Assembly: GCF_001540865.1 (NCBI RefSeq)
Contig: NC_033638.1
Span: 6,825,474-6,889,473, forward strand
Source: Ananas comosus
Taxonomy: Eukaryota > Streptophyta > Magnoliopsida > Poales > Bromeliaceae
Reading direction: 5' to 3'
Length of the DNA stretch: 64,000 bases
Shown: in pieces, positions 47,831 through 60,082 of the stretch
Numbering within the stretch: position 1 is the stretch's first letter
Layout of the letters: each line of letters opens with the position of its first letter
The notes under the pieces: model-generated
Seen by the model: the letters and a program-made list of their open reading frames with translations, nothing else
The model's database searches: none
What the model was told of the DNA's origin: nothing
Position numbers and translations under genes: made by a program

Positions 47831-47976
47831 TCTCTAGAGCAAGTGGTAAAGGGCTTGGTGGTTGGTATCTAAGACCTAAGTTCGAATCCTAGTTGATTCA
47901 CATTTTCAGTTAAGTTTATTTCTAAATAAAATAAACGAAGCGGGTAGCGTGCTGCCTATTTCTCAAAAAAAAAAAA
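47831..47976 (+). mobile_element. tRNA-derived SINE
   Basis: Well-preserved member of the 462 family: head TAGAGCAAGTGGTAAAGGGC, B-box GTTCGAATCC, then a body with ATAAACGAAGCGGGTAGCG and a poly(A) tail. No clean target duplication was read. Confidence 0.75.
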
Positions 47977-49233
47977 TTTATTTCTTTGTAATAAAAAATA
48001 AAATTAGCAAAAATTAATCATAAATAAAATTAAAAAATACGCTAATGAACAAAAAATAAAAAAAAATAAAAAAAATAGCTGGTTTGTTTAGAATCAAACC
48101 GATTCACTAATTCGCCAGTTGAACCGCTAGTTCAAATAATCCACAGCAAGATTTTCGCTTATTTAGTGCAAAGAATTGAATTGAACTATTTTATTAATTA
48201 GGTCACGGTCGAACCTGTCAAACTGACCGATTCCATCCAAATTTTAAAATAGTGTAATATTATTTGCATGGGGGGCTTTTTTGCGAATGAGTATTAATTA
48301 TATGGGTTTATTAGTCAATGAAATTGATTTTAATATTCAATGCTCAAACATTTGAAAGGCAAATAATCAAAACAAAACAATAGGGAGCTTGTCAACTCAA
48401 AAGACTAGTTGAAAATTACCTCCAAAAAAAAGTAAAAAGAAAAACTAATGCTTGTTAAATTAAACAAAATAAATTTTTTTGCAAAAACCTAAATTATTAG
48501 ATAACGATGTTATTAATTTTTTATATTCAACATCACTTTCATAGGGCCTTCCGTTTCTATACTATATTAAATTATATGAAATAACTTTTCTTTTTTAACA
48601 AAAACTTAATATATATTAATATTTATATTCAATAATTCTTGATAATTAATTAATCTTTCCTTTTTTTTTGGCCAATTTGCATAAAAAATTCACTAGTTTT
48701 GCGTTTTTGTAAAACTGGGCCATCTTTTTCAATTTTACAGATTCAGATCGGATTTTTAGAAAACTAACTAAAATATCCTTTTATTTTTTTTTTCTCTCTC
48801 CTCTTTTTTTGCTTGCGTTCTTTTTTTTTTTCTTGGCCGAAGAAGTCGGCGGAGGCGGAGGCGGAGGCGGAGGCGGAAACGGCCCCTCTGCCTCTGCCCC
48901 TCACGCACTGTTTCAAAATTCGTGTAATGCATGAGATAAATGGTCGATTAAATTGTCTCTAAATTGTCTCTAGAGAGAGAGGCTTTCCATGTTACTTTTG
49001 TTTGCAAAAGATTAATTTTATTTTACTATTATCCTATTAGAATTTTCTAATTTTATTTTTTAGAGTTCACTATATATATGGCAACTTTGGTAATAATTGA
49101 TGGAAAATTATAGTGTTTCATGGATGAAATGGGACAAATTTATAAAAAAGACAAGAATAATGAATTCTAAACTATATATATGCGTTGATCTCCCACACTG
49201 GTGCCGTTTCGCCTAGAGTCTCCCCCTGCCACC
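47977..49233. other. AT-rich intergenic sequence
   Basis: No gene is seen. A GGCGGA hexamer repeat occurs at about 48849-48878 in an otherwise AT-rich setting, in front of a degraded segment resembling the GC-rich interiors of nearby MITEs. Confidence 0.3.
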
Positions 49234-49576
49234 TAGGGATGCAAATGGATCCGAGTTGGTGAAGCTCCCGCCCGATCCGTCTCGAATGGAGATGTAAATG
49301 GAAATAAAAAAATGTAGAAAAATATAATCCGTTCCGAATCCGTCCCGATCCGCCAAGTAAATAGAACAGAAGGCGGGAAATCCTTTTCTTCTTTCATTCC
49401 GCTTCGATCCATCAAAAATCCGCTCTCGCCCCGATATGCCCCGAATGGGACGGTAAGAGAGAGCCAACAATAAAATAAAAAATAATCCGTCCCAAATCCG
49501 TCCCGCCCCGACAAGAAATGGAGCGGGAGATGGGGGAACCCTCCAGCCCCCGAATCCCCCTATGTTTGCATCCCTA
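49234..49576. mobile_element. Probable foldback element, TAGGGATGCAAA ends
   Basis: Left TAGGGATGCAAATGG and right TGTTTGCATCCCTA are inverse. The interior is a series of AATCCGTCCCGA/CGGGA phrases that give long but meaningless open frames. A target duplication was not found. Confidence 0.5.
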
Positions 49577-49639
49577 ATCCGACCCCCTTTGTCAAACCTA
49601 CCCTCTTTTAATAGTTGGGCTGACAATCAAATTTACTAT

Positions 49640-50236
49640 TCGCAAGGCAGCTAGTTCTAGGTCGTTCATGTTCGGGTTATTGACAGCCCAACGCTACAGA
49701 AAAAAGGGATATATTTGAAGAAATTTTTTAAAATCAACAAATATATTTTGGTCACTCAGGGTAAATTTTTGAAGCTTTGAAAAGTATATTATATATTATT
49801 ATCTTTTTTAATTTAATTCTTGTTTAGACGTAAGAACAAATTCTCTTGTTGACGATAACACATAAGGTTCAAAAATATTTTTCTATAAAAAGAGTTTGTT
49901 TTTTATTCATTGAAAATACTCCACATCCTGAATTTAGTAAAATAGTATATTTTATTTACAAAATAATTTATTTTATTCGAAAAATGAGTTAAAACTCAAA
50001 TATGCTATACCATTCTAAATATTTAATCAAACTCTTAGCTTCTAATCACATTAGAAAATCGGAATAGAATATCACTCTATTAGAAAAAATGTAGGTATAG
50101 AAAAATCTTAGTCCATTAAGTTCTATGAACTGGGTCAGCCCGGGTCGGGCCGGGCTAGGTCGGGCCGGGTTGGGTGTGTTGGGTGGAGAACAAATCGACT
50201 TTGATTTGCTTAGTTAATTCCGTTATAAAAAATTTA
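49640..50236. other. Intergenic sequence
   Basis: No gene is seen. A short GGGTCGGGCCGGGCTAGGTC tract lies at about 50140-50175. Confidence 0.3.
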
Positions 50237-50602
50237 GAAAAAATAAGTAAAACTACACAGAATTTATCTGAACTATAGACCATTTTGAATTGGCTATCCA
50301 ATCTTTCGAAATTTTGGTTTTACTATCCAATCTTGCAATTTGTTTGATTTGAGTCAGTCGACAACGATATTTTGACTTTAAAATTTGAATGCATCATTTA
50401 TTTTTACAGATTTAGTTAATATCCTTCGTGTAACTCTTCACAACCATAAATTTATTGAAGAAATTAGTTTAAATTTAAAAATCCAAGTATCGTTGATTGA
50501 TACAAATCAAACAAATTAAAAAATTGGATAGAAAAATCAAAATTTTGAAAGGTTGAGTAGTTGATTCAAAAATAGGTCAGATAAGTTATATACATTTTTT
50601 TC
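50237..50602. mobile_element. TIR element, ACAAAATTTATCTGAA family, copy 2
   Basis: Collinear with 46217-46535: ACAGAATTTATCTGAACTAT on the left and AGTTGATTCAAAAATAGGTC on the right. Exact ends were not fixed. Confidence 0.55.
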
Positions 50603-51094
50603 ATCCAAAAATAAAGTATTAGAATTTCATGTTCTTAACTATAACTTTATTGGTAAACTGTTAGGATAAGTGCTTTTAATTAAATAGAATCATAATCAAA
50701 CTTTGATGGAAAGTCGATCTAAACTTTATATAAAAAGGTATTGATTCTGCCATCTTTTCATACGCATTCTGGTGAAGCAATATCATCAGTTCCACGGAAA
50801 AATGTCTGAGATAGGAGAAGAAACTAAGTTATCCGAGTTCGGTTGGTGACATTCATATCGGCACCAGATTTTTTCGCTTCTGCTTATTAATTAAGAATTT
50901 ATTCTCTATGATGCTCTGTGAGTTATTTATTTTATATATGATTCTGAATTTTGATATATGTTTAATTTATTATTATTATGTTACATAGCTATAAAGATCT
51001 AAGAAATGCCGAGATTTACTCTTTAATTTAGCCTAAGTTATAAAATTATCACTATAAGAATAATAACTCCATAGGCCTATATTCCAAAAGAGCT

Positions 51095-51350
51095 AGAACC
51101 GTTTGGTTTGGGTATAAGTAAGAACTAGCTATTACAGGGATAGGTACAAGTATGGGGATAAAAAAAATAGTGTTTGGATGAAAATTGGGTTGTTCCCGAG
51201 GATAAGAACAATTTTAGGTAGTTTTGTATAGAAAATGGAGGTGTTGGTGGGGATAACCGAGAACTACTATTCCCGGGTAAAAATTTAGCGTTTGGATATA
51301 AAGGGGGGATAAGGGCCTATTCCTATCCCTATCTCCTAACCAAACGCTGC
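51095..51350. mobile_element. Tourist/PIF-like MITE
   Basis: Ends GAACCGTTTGGTTTGGG and (inverted) GCAGCGTTTGGTTAGG, flanked by CTA on both sides (51092-51094, 51351-51353). The interior contains GGGATAAGG/CCTATCCC mirror phrases. Confidence 0.55.
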
Positions 51351-51607
51351 CTAAGGGTCTTGCTATATATATATTGAAATTTCTATACAGGACGTAATTA
51401 AGGTGGTATAGGTCTTAATACAGGGAAAATAGTAAGAGAGATGTGTACATCATGCACCTAAGGAACAAGGAAGGAATAGGTTAAAAAATTCTTTTAATTA
51501 TATATATATATAGTATAAATTGCCTCGGCTAGCAGTTAAACCTTCGAGATAGTAGCTTTTGTTGAGCTATCATTTTGCGAGGCAAATGATAGCTCTCATA
51601 AGATCGA

Positions 51608-51840
<233 letters not shown>

Positions 51841-51849
51841 TATTAATTT

Positions 51850-51973
51850 TCTTAAAAAATTGGATAAGGAAGGAACAAGGAATCCACGTACTACATGTGT
51901 AGAGAGAATGATAAAAGGGACATAATTCTGGATATGGTGGAATTAATGCAGGACATATCTTTAAAGTAGCAAA

Positions 51974-52004
<31 letters not shown>

Positions 52005-52115
52005 AAAAGGTCCAGTTATTATTATTAAATTTTATGATTTATTAGATTTTCAATCATAATTTTTTTGCATTTGGGATTTAATGACTTCCCCGATTTATCT
52101 CTTGACGCCCTTGTC
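51850..52115. other. Intergenic, A-rich
   Basis: Contains an A-rich run at 51970-52009 broken by single G bases. No gene is seen. Confidence 0.3.
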
Positions 52116-52855
52116 GGCGTGTTTGGTTCGAAGTCGAAATCAGAATCAGAATCGAAATCAAACTAAGCTGGAATCGGAATCGAAATAACTCATTATTTAA
52201 TTCTATTTGATTCATCACCTGAATTAGAATCGGAATAAATCATTCCCATTGTCTGGTGTTTGGTTCAAGTAAATATAAAAAACGTAATCAGATTAATATA
52301 TTAACTTTATCTTTATAGTATATTAATTTAAATTTAAATAAAAAATTAAATATTAAAAATTTACATCAAAATTCTGAAATAATGTCAAATTTTAAATCTA
52401 TTTTTTAAAAAAAATTAAACTTTGAAGTTGAATGGATAATTCGAAATATAAAACTAAATTTCGATTTATTCAAATTCAAAGTTAAAATTACAATTTAAAT
52501 TTTAATTTGAATCCATAAATTTAATTTAAATTCAAATTCATAAGTTAGATTCAAAATACTTGATTAAATTTTAATTTTTAATTCAAGTTCAAATTCAAAT
52601 TTAAAATTTAAAATTTAATTTCTAAATTTAAACTCATATTTTAATTTAAAAAATTTTAAAAAATAAATTTAATCTGAATAAATATCCATTACGTCCGGAT
52701 TCAACTTCCAATCCGGTCTCCTAGGCCGGATTAGAAAAAGAGGTGATAAGGGGATTCTCATTCCACTCGGGAATCGAAATTGGAATAAACCTACAAACGA
52801 ATTCGCCCATTCCAATTTCGATTTCGGAGTGAAAAAGAAGCGAACCAAACACGCC
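52116..52855. mobile_element. GTTTGGTT-ended TIR element
   Basis: Ends GGCGTGTTTGGTTCG and (inverted) GGCGTGTTTGGTTCGC, with subterminal GAATCGGAATCG / CGAAATTGG inverted phrases. The interior is an AT-rich series of AAATTCAAATT words. A target duplication was not resolved. Confidence 0.6.
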
Positions 52856-53334
52856 CACAGAGTCCAAAATCATCAGATGACGACGTGTCGGGTTATTATA
52901 CTTTTATTTAAAGGTTGTTTATCTCTCTCTAACTAATTTGCACGCTAAAATTATTTTTTCGGACAAAAAAATGTTAGGTAATTCTTTTTTTTTCAACTGA
53001 TGTTTGTTTTATAGGAAGTCAATGACTTAGTTATTTCCCTCTCTTGGTTTGTTTAATTTTCTAAAAATTTTCACACTAATATACAAGAGGGTGAAACAAG
53101 TTATAGTAGTCAATTTTTTATCAATTTTCTATCTTGTTTTCTTATTTAATTGACTTCGTCGTTATCCATAGAAAAGTCAGTTACAGTATTTTGAAAAAAA
53201 GAAGAAGTTACAAACGAATTTTATTTACAACAAATCAAACAATATAAGTGAGCATTTACGTCTGAAAATAGCTTGAAATAAATATGTCTTTGGTGTTTTT
53301 AAAATTGTCAACAGAAAAGATATATTTATATATT

Positions 53335-53817
53335 GGCTAAATTACAGAAAACTCTTATGTCAATACTTATTTTTTCACTTTCCCACCTTTCATTCAAAAA
53401 CCTACACTTTGATTTCTTGAAAAATGAAAAATGTTCACTTCGGTCCCAACCGTCAGTATTCCGTTAGGGTTTCGTTTATATTTTATTTTTTATACCCAAA
53501 ATATTCCTAAAATCCTCATTCATGCCTGCACACATGCCCTCAGCCACCGCCTCACCCTTCGCCGCCGCTTCGCCCTCCGCCGCCTCGCCCTCGCCCACCC
53601 CTCTGTCCATACTTAGATACAGGCCCTCGCCCTCCTTTGCCGCCGGAATAAGTAAGAATGGGAAGCGGGAGATGAAAAAGATAAGAACAATTTAGTCATT
53701 CTGTCTCACTGTATCCATCTGTGTTTTACTTTTCAAGAGAGTAAAGTGTAGGTTTTTGAATGATAGAAAAAAGGTAAAAAAGAGAGTATTGATAAGAGGC
53801 TTTTATGTAATTTAGCC
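53335..53817. mobile_element. MULE-type MITE, GGCTAAATTACA family
   Basis: Ends GGCTAAATTACAG and (inverted) GGCTAAATTACAT. Perfect 9-base target duplications TTATATATT (53326-53334, 53818-53826). Between long arms lies a GC-rich CGCC-repeat tract (53540-53600) that may be captured genic sequence. Relative of 1349-1729. Confidence 0.8.
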
Positions 53818-53999
53818 TTATATATTAGGCAATTTTGAAGAGATATATTTGATTACTAAATCTTCATAGAGATGTATAAAATTTCTTAACGTTATAGGGA
53901 TGCATATGCAATTAATCTAATTATTTAATATTTAGTACTTAATTGTACATGTGTGTGCCATTATTAAATTAACTTAGCATATATACCTTGTCTTGTACT

Positions 54000-54360
54000 T
54001 TAATTTTGAGATAAACTTAGCTGATGAGTAATGCTGTGCCGACATATCTTAGGTGTTGGTAAAACAAGGAGAGAAACAAATTCACAATAAGATGAGATAG
54101 TTGAAATATTGGCCGAAAGGGATCAAGATTCTTTAACTCTACGATAAGAGGTCAGGTCGAGCCGAGTCACGTTCAAATGACAAGAGGTCGGGTTTGGCCG
54201 AGGCATCTTCAAAGTGGGGGGAGGCCAGGTAAACCAAGTCGCAATCGAGGCTGATGGATACTGTGTCTGTACACTTTAAATAAATTTATTGTATCTTTTT
54301 AACAGCTCAAACTTATATAATTAATGGTTAGTGCCACTAATCATACATGAAAGTTATGGT
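54000..54360. repeat. Dispersed repeat, paralogous to 56345-56560
   Basis: Shares with 56345-56560 the series GAGTCACGTTC-like / GAGTCATGTTCGAA, TCGCAATCGAG / TCACAATCGAG, CTGTACACTTTAA / CTGTACTCTTTAA, TAACAGCTC(A/G)AACTT and TTAGTGCCA / TTAGCGCCA. Probably pieces of one retrotransposon or LTR flanking the glutaredoxin gene on both sides. Confidence 0.55.
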
Positions 54361-55377
54361 AGAGTGCGTGTTGTGGATCGAAGGCACTAATTGTCAATTC
54401 CAAAAGTTCAAGCTAAAAAAAAGAGCATAATCAATTTACTTAAAGTGTATAGACATACTCCACTATAAAACAGAATACTGATCCATTTAAGTCAATATAT
54501 GTCACACGTAAAATTCACAATGGTGAGAATTGAAATGCATACATATAAAATGTTGTGAGTATATTATTTTTTAAACAACAAAATCCTATGTGGAGACTCC
54601 TCCATTATGGGCCATTTTGAATTGGCCGCCGCCTCAACTTAAATTTCGATTCTTTAGAGTTAATTTAGAAATTTTAGTAAATTCATGAGGAGCCGTTGTA
54701 TCGCTGGAAGTAATCATCGGAAAGTCTCGCATATGGAGAGACAATTTCGCTTATAGAACAGTGCTCTGCGTACACCTCGATCTACAAACCTTTTATAATC
54801 CTTTTCTTTACATTATTTATTATTTAATTTCTTTTCGAATTTTTCTAAAACTAAAATTAAACTTTCGAATTATTTTTAAAAACTATTTTAATAAAAGATT
54901 AGAAAGATTTTCCAACAAAAACATTAATCTCATCTAAGACCCACCAAATTAAAGAAAAACTTATTCTATTTGGAGTGAACTCTACATCTAGATGGATTTT
55001 CTCTTTAGGAGATGATTTAGAATTAGTTCAAATTTTAATTTTATCGGTAAATTATTTTAGTCGTGTCAAATGGTTCGTAGATATCAGGAGGATCAACAAG
55101 AAAAAGAACTAAGTAGAGCGAGAGAATCAACTCATTTTTATTTTTTATTTAACATAAAAGGCTCATAGGCAACTTCATTGAAGTATTAAAAAAATGCGCA
55201 ACAAAGTTAATTACGATAGTTAATTACTTTAATATGAAAGTTTTCTACTAATCTCAAACTCATTTTAAGATTAGTTCATGTTCTACCAAATAAGAAAAAA
55301 GAAGAGTGAAAAGAGAGAGAGGGAGATCACATATTATGAACATAGTTCAAATTCATCCAAAATTTTCGAGCAATGCT
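54361..55377. other. Intergenic, 3' side of the glutaredoxin gene
   Basis: AT-rich; no gene is seen. Confidence 0.3.
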
Positions 55378-55461
55378 GATAGGTAACATGTTATCCGTTT
55401 CGTTTATTTCTTTTAGAAATAAACTTAGCTGGAAATATGAATCTACTATGATTCGAATACC
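55378..55461 (-). mobile_element. Truncated tRNA-derived SINE
   Basis: Minus-strand fragment of the 462 family: ATAAACGAAACGGATAAC body and a B-box-like GATTCGAAT. It lacks the 5' A-box half and a tail. It lies just 45 bases beyond the glutaredoxin stop codon. Confidence 0.6.
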
Positions 55462-55506
55462 GTAGCATTTTGATACGTAACTTTTCTCCTTCTTTTTAAT
55501 ATTGTA

Positions 55507-55818
55507 TTAGAGCCAGATAGCTCCTGCGTCGCGGAGCAGGGGAACGAGCTTGCCGCCGAGATGGAGGGACATGACCTTCTCGGTAGGCCCGACTAGGGTG
55601 CCGCCAATGAAGACAGCGGGCACGGGCGGTGTCCGCCCTAGCATCTTCACAAGGGCTCGCTCCATCTCGGCCCCCCTGGGGTTCTCGTCGAGCTCGTGGA
55701 TCGCCGGGCTCACGCCGAGCTCGCGGAAGAGCCTCTTCACGGTGTGGCACATGCAGCAGGAGCTTTTGCTGAAGATCACAACTGCGTTTTGCGAAGCCAA
55801 TTTTGTAACCCTGTCCAT
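55507..55818 (-). CDS. CC-type glutaredoxin (ROXY-like)
   Basis: Intronless gene for a 103-residue land-plant-specific glutaredoxin. The active site CCMC is at residues 21-24 (context [13 protein letters not shown]). The glutathione-binding [11 protein letters not shown] segment is at about 63-73, including the cis-proline TVP-like loop (here PVP), and [17 protein letters not shown] follows. The protein ends GAIWL, matching the ALWL-type C-terminal motif through which CC-type glutaredoxins contact TGA transcription factors or TOPLESS corepressors. Length is typical for the family. The likely role is redox control or repression of TGA-dependent transcription in nucleus and cytosol, often in nitrate, hormone or floral signalling. 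The ATG at 55818 is chosen because the family normally begins MDRV/MDxV. Coding GC is high against AT-rich flanks, as usual for this family. Confidence 0.93.
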   Translation of the reverse strand: MDRVTKLASQNAVVIFSKSSCCMCHTVKRLFRELGVSPAIHELDENPRGAEMERALVKMLGRTPPVPAVFIGGTLVGPTEKVMSLHLGGKLVPLLRDAGAIWL

Positions 55819-56024
55819 GATGAGCTCTTGAAAAACTGCTTTTTGGAGAAGTGAGAATTGTGATGCAAGTGTTTGTGCAGGGGCTCAGATTCAAGAAGAG
55901 TGGAACAATATTTTGAAGTGGCTTGAGAGAGTGTAGATAATGTGGGAGTTGGTATGTGAGAGATTGAACTAAGGTAGTGAATTTTGGGATGTGTTGGAGT
56001 TTAAGCTAATTAACTAGAGTGGGG

Positions 56025-56035
56025 TTATTTATAGA
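56025..56035 (-). promoter_or_regulatory. Probable TATA box of the glutaredoxin gene
   Basis: CTATAAATAAC on the minus strand, about 210 bases upstream of the ATG, is a canonical TATA element and the only strong one between the gene and the repeats further upstream. Confidence 0.6.
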
Positions 56036-56344
56036 GCAACAAAAAGGTAGTGCAAGAGAATTTTAATTCTATTGGGGAAAATTTTTCAATGGGTTATATT
56101 CTCTAATAAGAAAGATATTTTGATTTTCCCAAAATGCCCCTCTGATCATTGGTTTGATGGAGACCCAAGTTCAATTATCACTCATTACTATCCTAATTAT
56201 TTTGAGTTGGACTAATCTCAATTTTCAAGTTCAAGCAGTGTCCAACCCTAAAAAACCCAAAAGTAAAATATTTACGAAATTGCTTTTTATGTACAAGTTT
56301 AGATTATTAGCATAAATTGTTGGCTTAAATGGATTAGTATTTTG

Positions 56345-56560
56345 ACCTGTGGCGGAAGGCCATGTTGGACCGAGTCATATTCGAAATGGCGTGATGCTGG
56401 GTGGGTCGAGTCATGTTCGAAGTGGCGTGAGGCTGGTTGGGTCGAGTCACAATCGAGACCCATGGACGCTGCATCTGTACTCTTTAAGTGAATTGGTTGG
56501 GTTATTTCTAACAGCTCGAACTTCTGGAATTAATAGTTAGCGCCAACGATCCGACACAAA
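56345..56560. repeat. Dispersed repeat, paralogous to 54000-54360
   Basis: Contains internally repeated GAGTCATGTTCGAAGTGGCG phrases and the TAACAGCTCGAACTT block shared with the segment on the other side of the glutaredoxin gene. Confidence 0.55.
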
Positions 56561-56654
56561 TAATTTGCTTAGCGCTTGTTTGGACTAGTTCTGGTCAACT
56601 CCTTTGCTCCAAATGCAGCAACTAAGTTTTTGATACCTAAAAAGTTTAAAACTT

Positions 56655-57256
56655 GGGCTTTTTTTGCAAATAGCCCCGTGACAACTTTTATTTGCAAAAA
56701 TAGTCCCATCCAAAAATTATTTGCAAAAATGGCCCTGCCCCTGCCACGCCAGCGCCACGTCAGCGCCACGCGGGCAGGGGGGGCCCAGGTGTTTAAGTTG
56801 AACACGGTGAACCATTCACTGTGTCCAATACAAAATTCACCGTGTCAATACAAAATTTTTGTATTGGACACGGTGAATGGTTCACCGTGTCTAATACAAA
56901 TACCCCAACAATGACTAAGTTGGAGGTATTTGTATTAGACACGGTGAACCATTCACCGTGTCCAATACAAATACCGCGTCCAATTATTTGTATTGGACAC
57001 GGTGAATGGTTCACCGTATCCAATACAAATATTTCGATCTTAGCTATTTTGTATTGGACACGGTGAATCAAAAATTTTGTATTAAACACGGTGAATGGTT
57101 CACCGTGTTCAACTTAACCATCTGGCCCAGCCCCGCCCGCGTGGCGCTGACGTGGCGCTTGCGTGGCGGGGCGAGGGCCATTTTTGCAAATAAATTTTTG
57201 ACAGGGCCAATTTAAAAAAAAAAAATTTGTAAGGGGGCTATTTGCAAAAAAAGCCC
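56655..57256. mobile_element. Palindrome-array MULE, copy B
   Basis: 602 bases, TIRs GGGCTTTTTTTGCAAATAGC and inverse. Perfect 9-base target duplications TTAAAACTT (56646-56654, 57257-57265). It is inverted relative to copies A and C. It contains five full ACACGGTGAA-N3-TTCACCGTGT-type palindromes, two half units, and GC-rich CCACGC/GCGTGG arms next to the ends. Confidence 0.88.
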
Positions 57257-57269
57257 TTAAAACTTTTGT

Positions 57270-58550
57270 TGTATCAGAAGATAAAAGTTAAATTTTACAT
57301 AGTTTAATACTTCTTCCATCCCCCCCTCCCAACAAAAAAAAAAAAAACTTTTACTTAAACAGTGTTTTCCATAAAAACTTTAGTCCGTTCGAACCGACAA
57401 TTAGCCATTTTGCATTATTTATATTTCATTCATGATAATAACTAATAAAAGTTCGCATTTAAAGAATAGTTGATCATATAAAATAATAATCCGAATTGTA
57501 AAGAATTTAAGATATTGAACCCAAATCTACATACTAAAGCTTCTGAATTAAAGGTTTCACTAAGTATCATATCCACAGATTAAAAATTTAGAATATCTTA
57601 ATACACTAAATTAGGAGGTCGGTGTTAGAATCTAGAAGTAGAGTTGGGAGGGGAAAAGGCCACCCCACCACCACTCACAGTTTTTGATGCAAGAAATTAA
57701 TGTCCTTACCCTTTTGTGTAGTTGATAAGATTTGGATCCTTTGCTAAAATGGAAGGGAGAAGGATTTGTAAAATAGGGGGCCATGAAATTACATGAAAGT
57801 GTTTCTTAATCTCCCAATATATGCTTTCTAAGTTTATGTTTCTCACCTAAATTGACAAGGCATTAAACTTGGTTAACAAGCATGCCATTTGGAAGGAGAT
57901 GATTGGATGAGTTTGATGATGTGGTGGGCCATGACAAGGAGGAAGTTTATAGTGTCGTATTTGCACCACATCATCAGTAACAAGCTAATTATATTTATCA
58001 TATTTGTTACGACATAGGCACAAACGGAAACGAAAATGACGAATACGAAATAATCAAACCACGTAGCAGAAATAAAAGAGAACACACAGATTTACGTGAA
58101 AAACCTTTTTGTAAGAAAAAATCACGAACAAGAAAGAAGAGAACTTCACTATCGAAAAAGAGAAAATACAATGTTCGAGTACAACCAACTACGATCTGTC
58201 GCCTCTAGGGCAAAAACGAAAAGGAAACTCTTAACAGGTTTCGGATCTGTCGGCCCGAGCCCTCCGCTACCCACCACAGACATTCGTTTTTCCTTCACAA
58301 TTTTATTTTCTAATTTGGTCGCACCGCGAAACTGTCGGCGAGTCCAAATTTCGAACTGAAGTCGATTATCAATTTCGAGTCACATCTAACGATATTTCTC
58401 TTTTTCTTAAAAAAAGTACAATAAAAATATTTTGTTTATTTACAATGATGAGACGGGTGAACTTAAGGGCGATAATTCTATTGGTTGGAGACGCCACGTC
58501 AGCAATATAACTAATACATTCTAGAATTTTTCCATGACAAGGACATAAGA
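57270..58550. repeat. Intergenic with a possible LTR fragment
   Basis: No gene is seen. 58000-58400 resembles copia LTR sequence (ACACACAGATTTACGTG phrase; compare ATATTTACGTGGATTGG at 27473), but no boundaries or coding domains were found. Confidence 0.35.
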
Positions 58551-58556
58551 AAGAGA

Positions 58557-58891
58557 AATTATTGCATGCGCCGCAGTCTATACACCAGAGTCTACAAAAC
58601 ACAAACCTCAAAGCTCTAAAATCTAATTATAGATCATTAGTGATGATCTTTATCCTCTTAAATAGTTAACGTAAGAAAAGTCATAACTTTTGAAAATTTA
58701 CTATCCAGACTACGCAGAATCGATAATGTTAACAAATTTATTATCTATTAGATTAAAATAAGATTATAAAAGAATCATGATTTTTAAGACATAGACTTAT
58801 AAATGTCATAAATTATTTATTCTATTCTTTGGCTATTTTATATCAAATTGATCTTTTAAATATAACATGATTTCAAAGTATACTCCTCCCC

Positions 58892-58956
<65 letters not shown>

Positions 58957-59130
58957 CCATGTAGGTAAGTGAAGATGTTAAGATTTTCTACATTGTTTCT
59001 TTTCATATTGATCTTTTATATAATATATAACACATCTAACGACTCATATTAAGATCTTACGTGATCCCTAAATATGAATTTTGCAGACGTCGATCAGTGT
59101 ATAGACCGCAGTGCATGCAATAAATAATTT
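58557..59130. mobile_element. TIR element with TTGCATGC ends
   Basis: Left AAATTATTGCATGCGCCGCA and right (inverted) AAATTATTTATTGCATGCAC, both followed by G(C/G)GTCTATACAC-type sequence. It contains a (TC)n run of about 58 bases (58896-58953). Exact ends and target duplication are unsure. Confidence 0.6.
58896..58953. repeat. (TC)n microsatellite
   Basis: About 29 uninterrupted TC dinucleotides. Confidence 0.95.
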
Positions 59131-59506
59131 AAAAAAAAACATGGAGAAGAACATTAAGGATGCATGGGACATAGCTATAGGCAAGGGGGAACCAATTAGC
59201 ACATAGTTTGTCCCTCAAAACTAATTGGATTAAGTTGAGCTAATGGTTTAATACAAAACAAGATAAAAAGAAACTTAAAAAAAAAATCTCACACCTAGCT
59301 ATAGCTAGACCATTGCATTACACATGATTCTCTAGCATTGAGACATCAGAGAATTGGTGTCCCCTAAGTGCCCAAATTCTCTTCCTTTTTAGAAGTAAAT
59401 GGCTCGCAAAAAATAGAAAAGAGAGATACGATTCGAAAACGCAAAGTTTAGGCCTTATTTGGTATCGTGTTTTATAAGGATAAATCTAGAGAGGCAGCCT
59501 TCGAAC
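59131..59506. other. Intergenic sequence
   Basis: No gene is seen; AT-rich. Confidence 0.3.
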
Positions 59507-59515
59507 TGTATCCAA

Positions 59516-60073
59516 GGGCTTTTTTTGCAAATAGCCCCTTACAAAAAATTTTTTAAAATTTGGCCCTGTCAAAAATTTATTTACAAAAATGGCCCTGGCC
59601 CCGCCACGCAAGCGCCACGCGGGCGGGGCTGGGCCAGATGGTTAAGTTGAACACGGTGAATCATTCACCGTGTTCAATACAAAGTTTTTGTATTGAACAC
59701 GGTGAATGATTCACCGTGTCCAATACAAAATAGCTATTTGTATTGGACACGGTGAACCATTCACCGTGTCCAATACAAATAATTGGACACGGTGAATGGT
59801 TCACCGTATCTAATACAAATACCTCCAACTTAGCCATTGTTGGGGTATTTGTATTGGACACGGTGAACCATTCACCGTGTCCAATACAAAAATCTTGTAT
59901 TGAACACGGTGAATGGTTCACCGTGTTCAACTTAAACATTTGGGCCCGCCCTGCCCGCGTGGCGCTGACGTGGCGCTGGCGTGACAGGGGCAGGGCCATT
60001 TTTGCAAATAATTTTTGGACGGGGCTATTTTTACAAATAAAATTTGTCAGGGGGCTATTTGTAAAAAAAGCCC
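59516..60073. mobile_element. Palindrome-array MULE, copy C
   Basis: 558 bases with the same TIRs as copies A and B. Perfect 9-base target duplications TGTATCCAA (59507-59515, 60074-60082). Six full palindromic units between 59648 and 59932. It is in the same orientation as copy A and nearly collinear with it, so the two diverged recently. Confidence 0.9.
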
Positions 60074-60082
60074 TGTATCCAA

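Noticed and set aside
49213..49626. 137-residue minus-strand open frame
   Set aside because: Translation of the CGGGA-rich interior of a foldback element.
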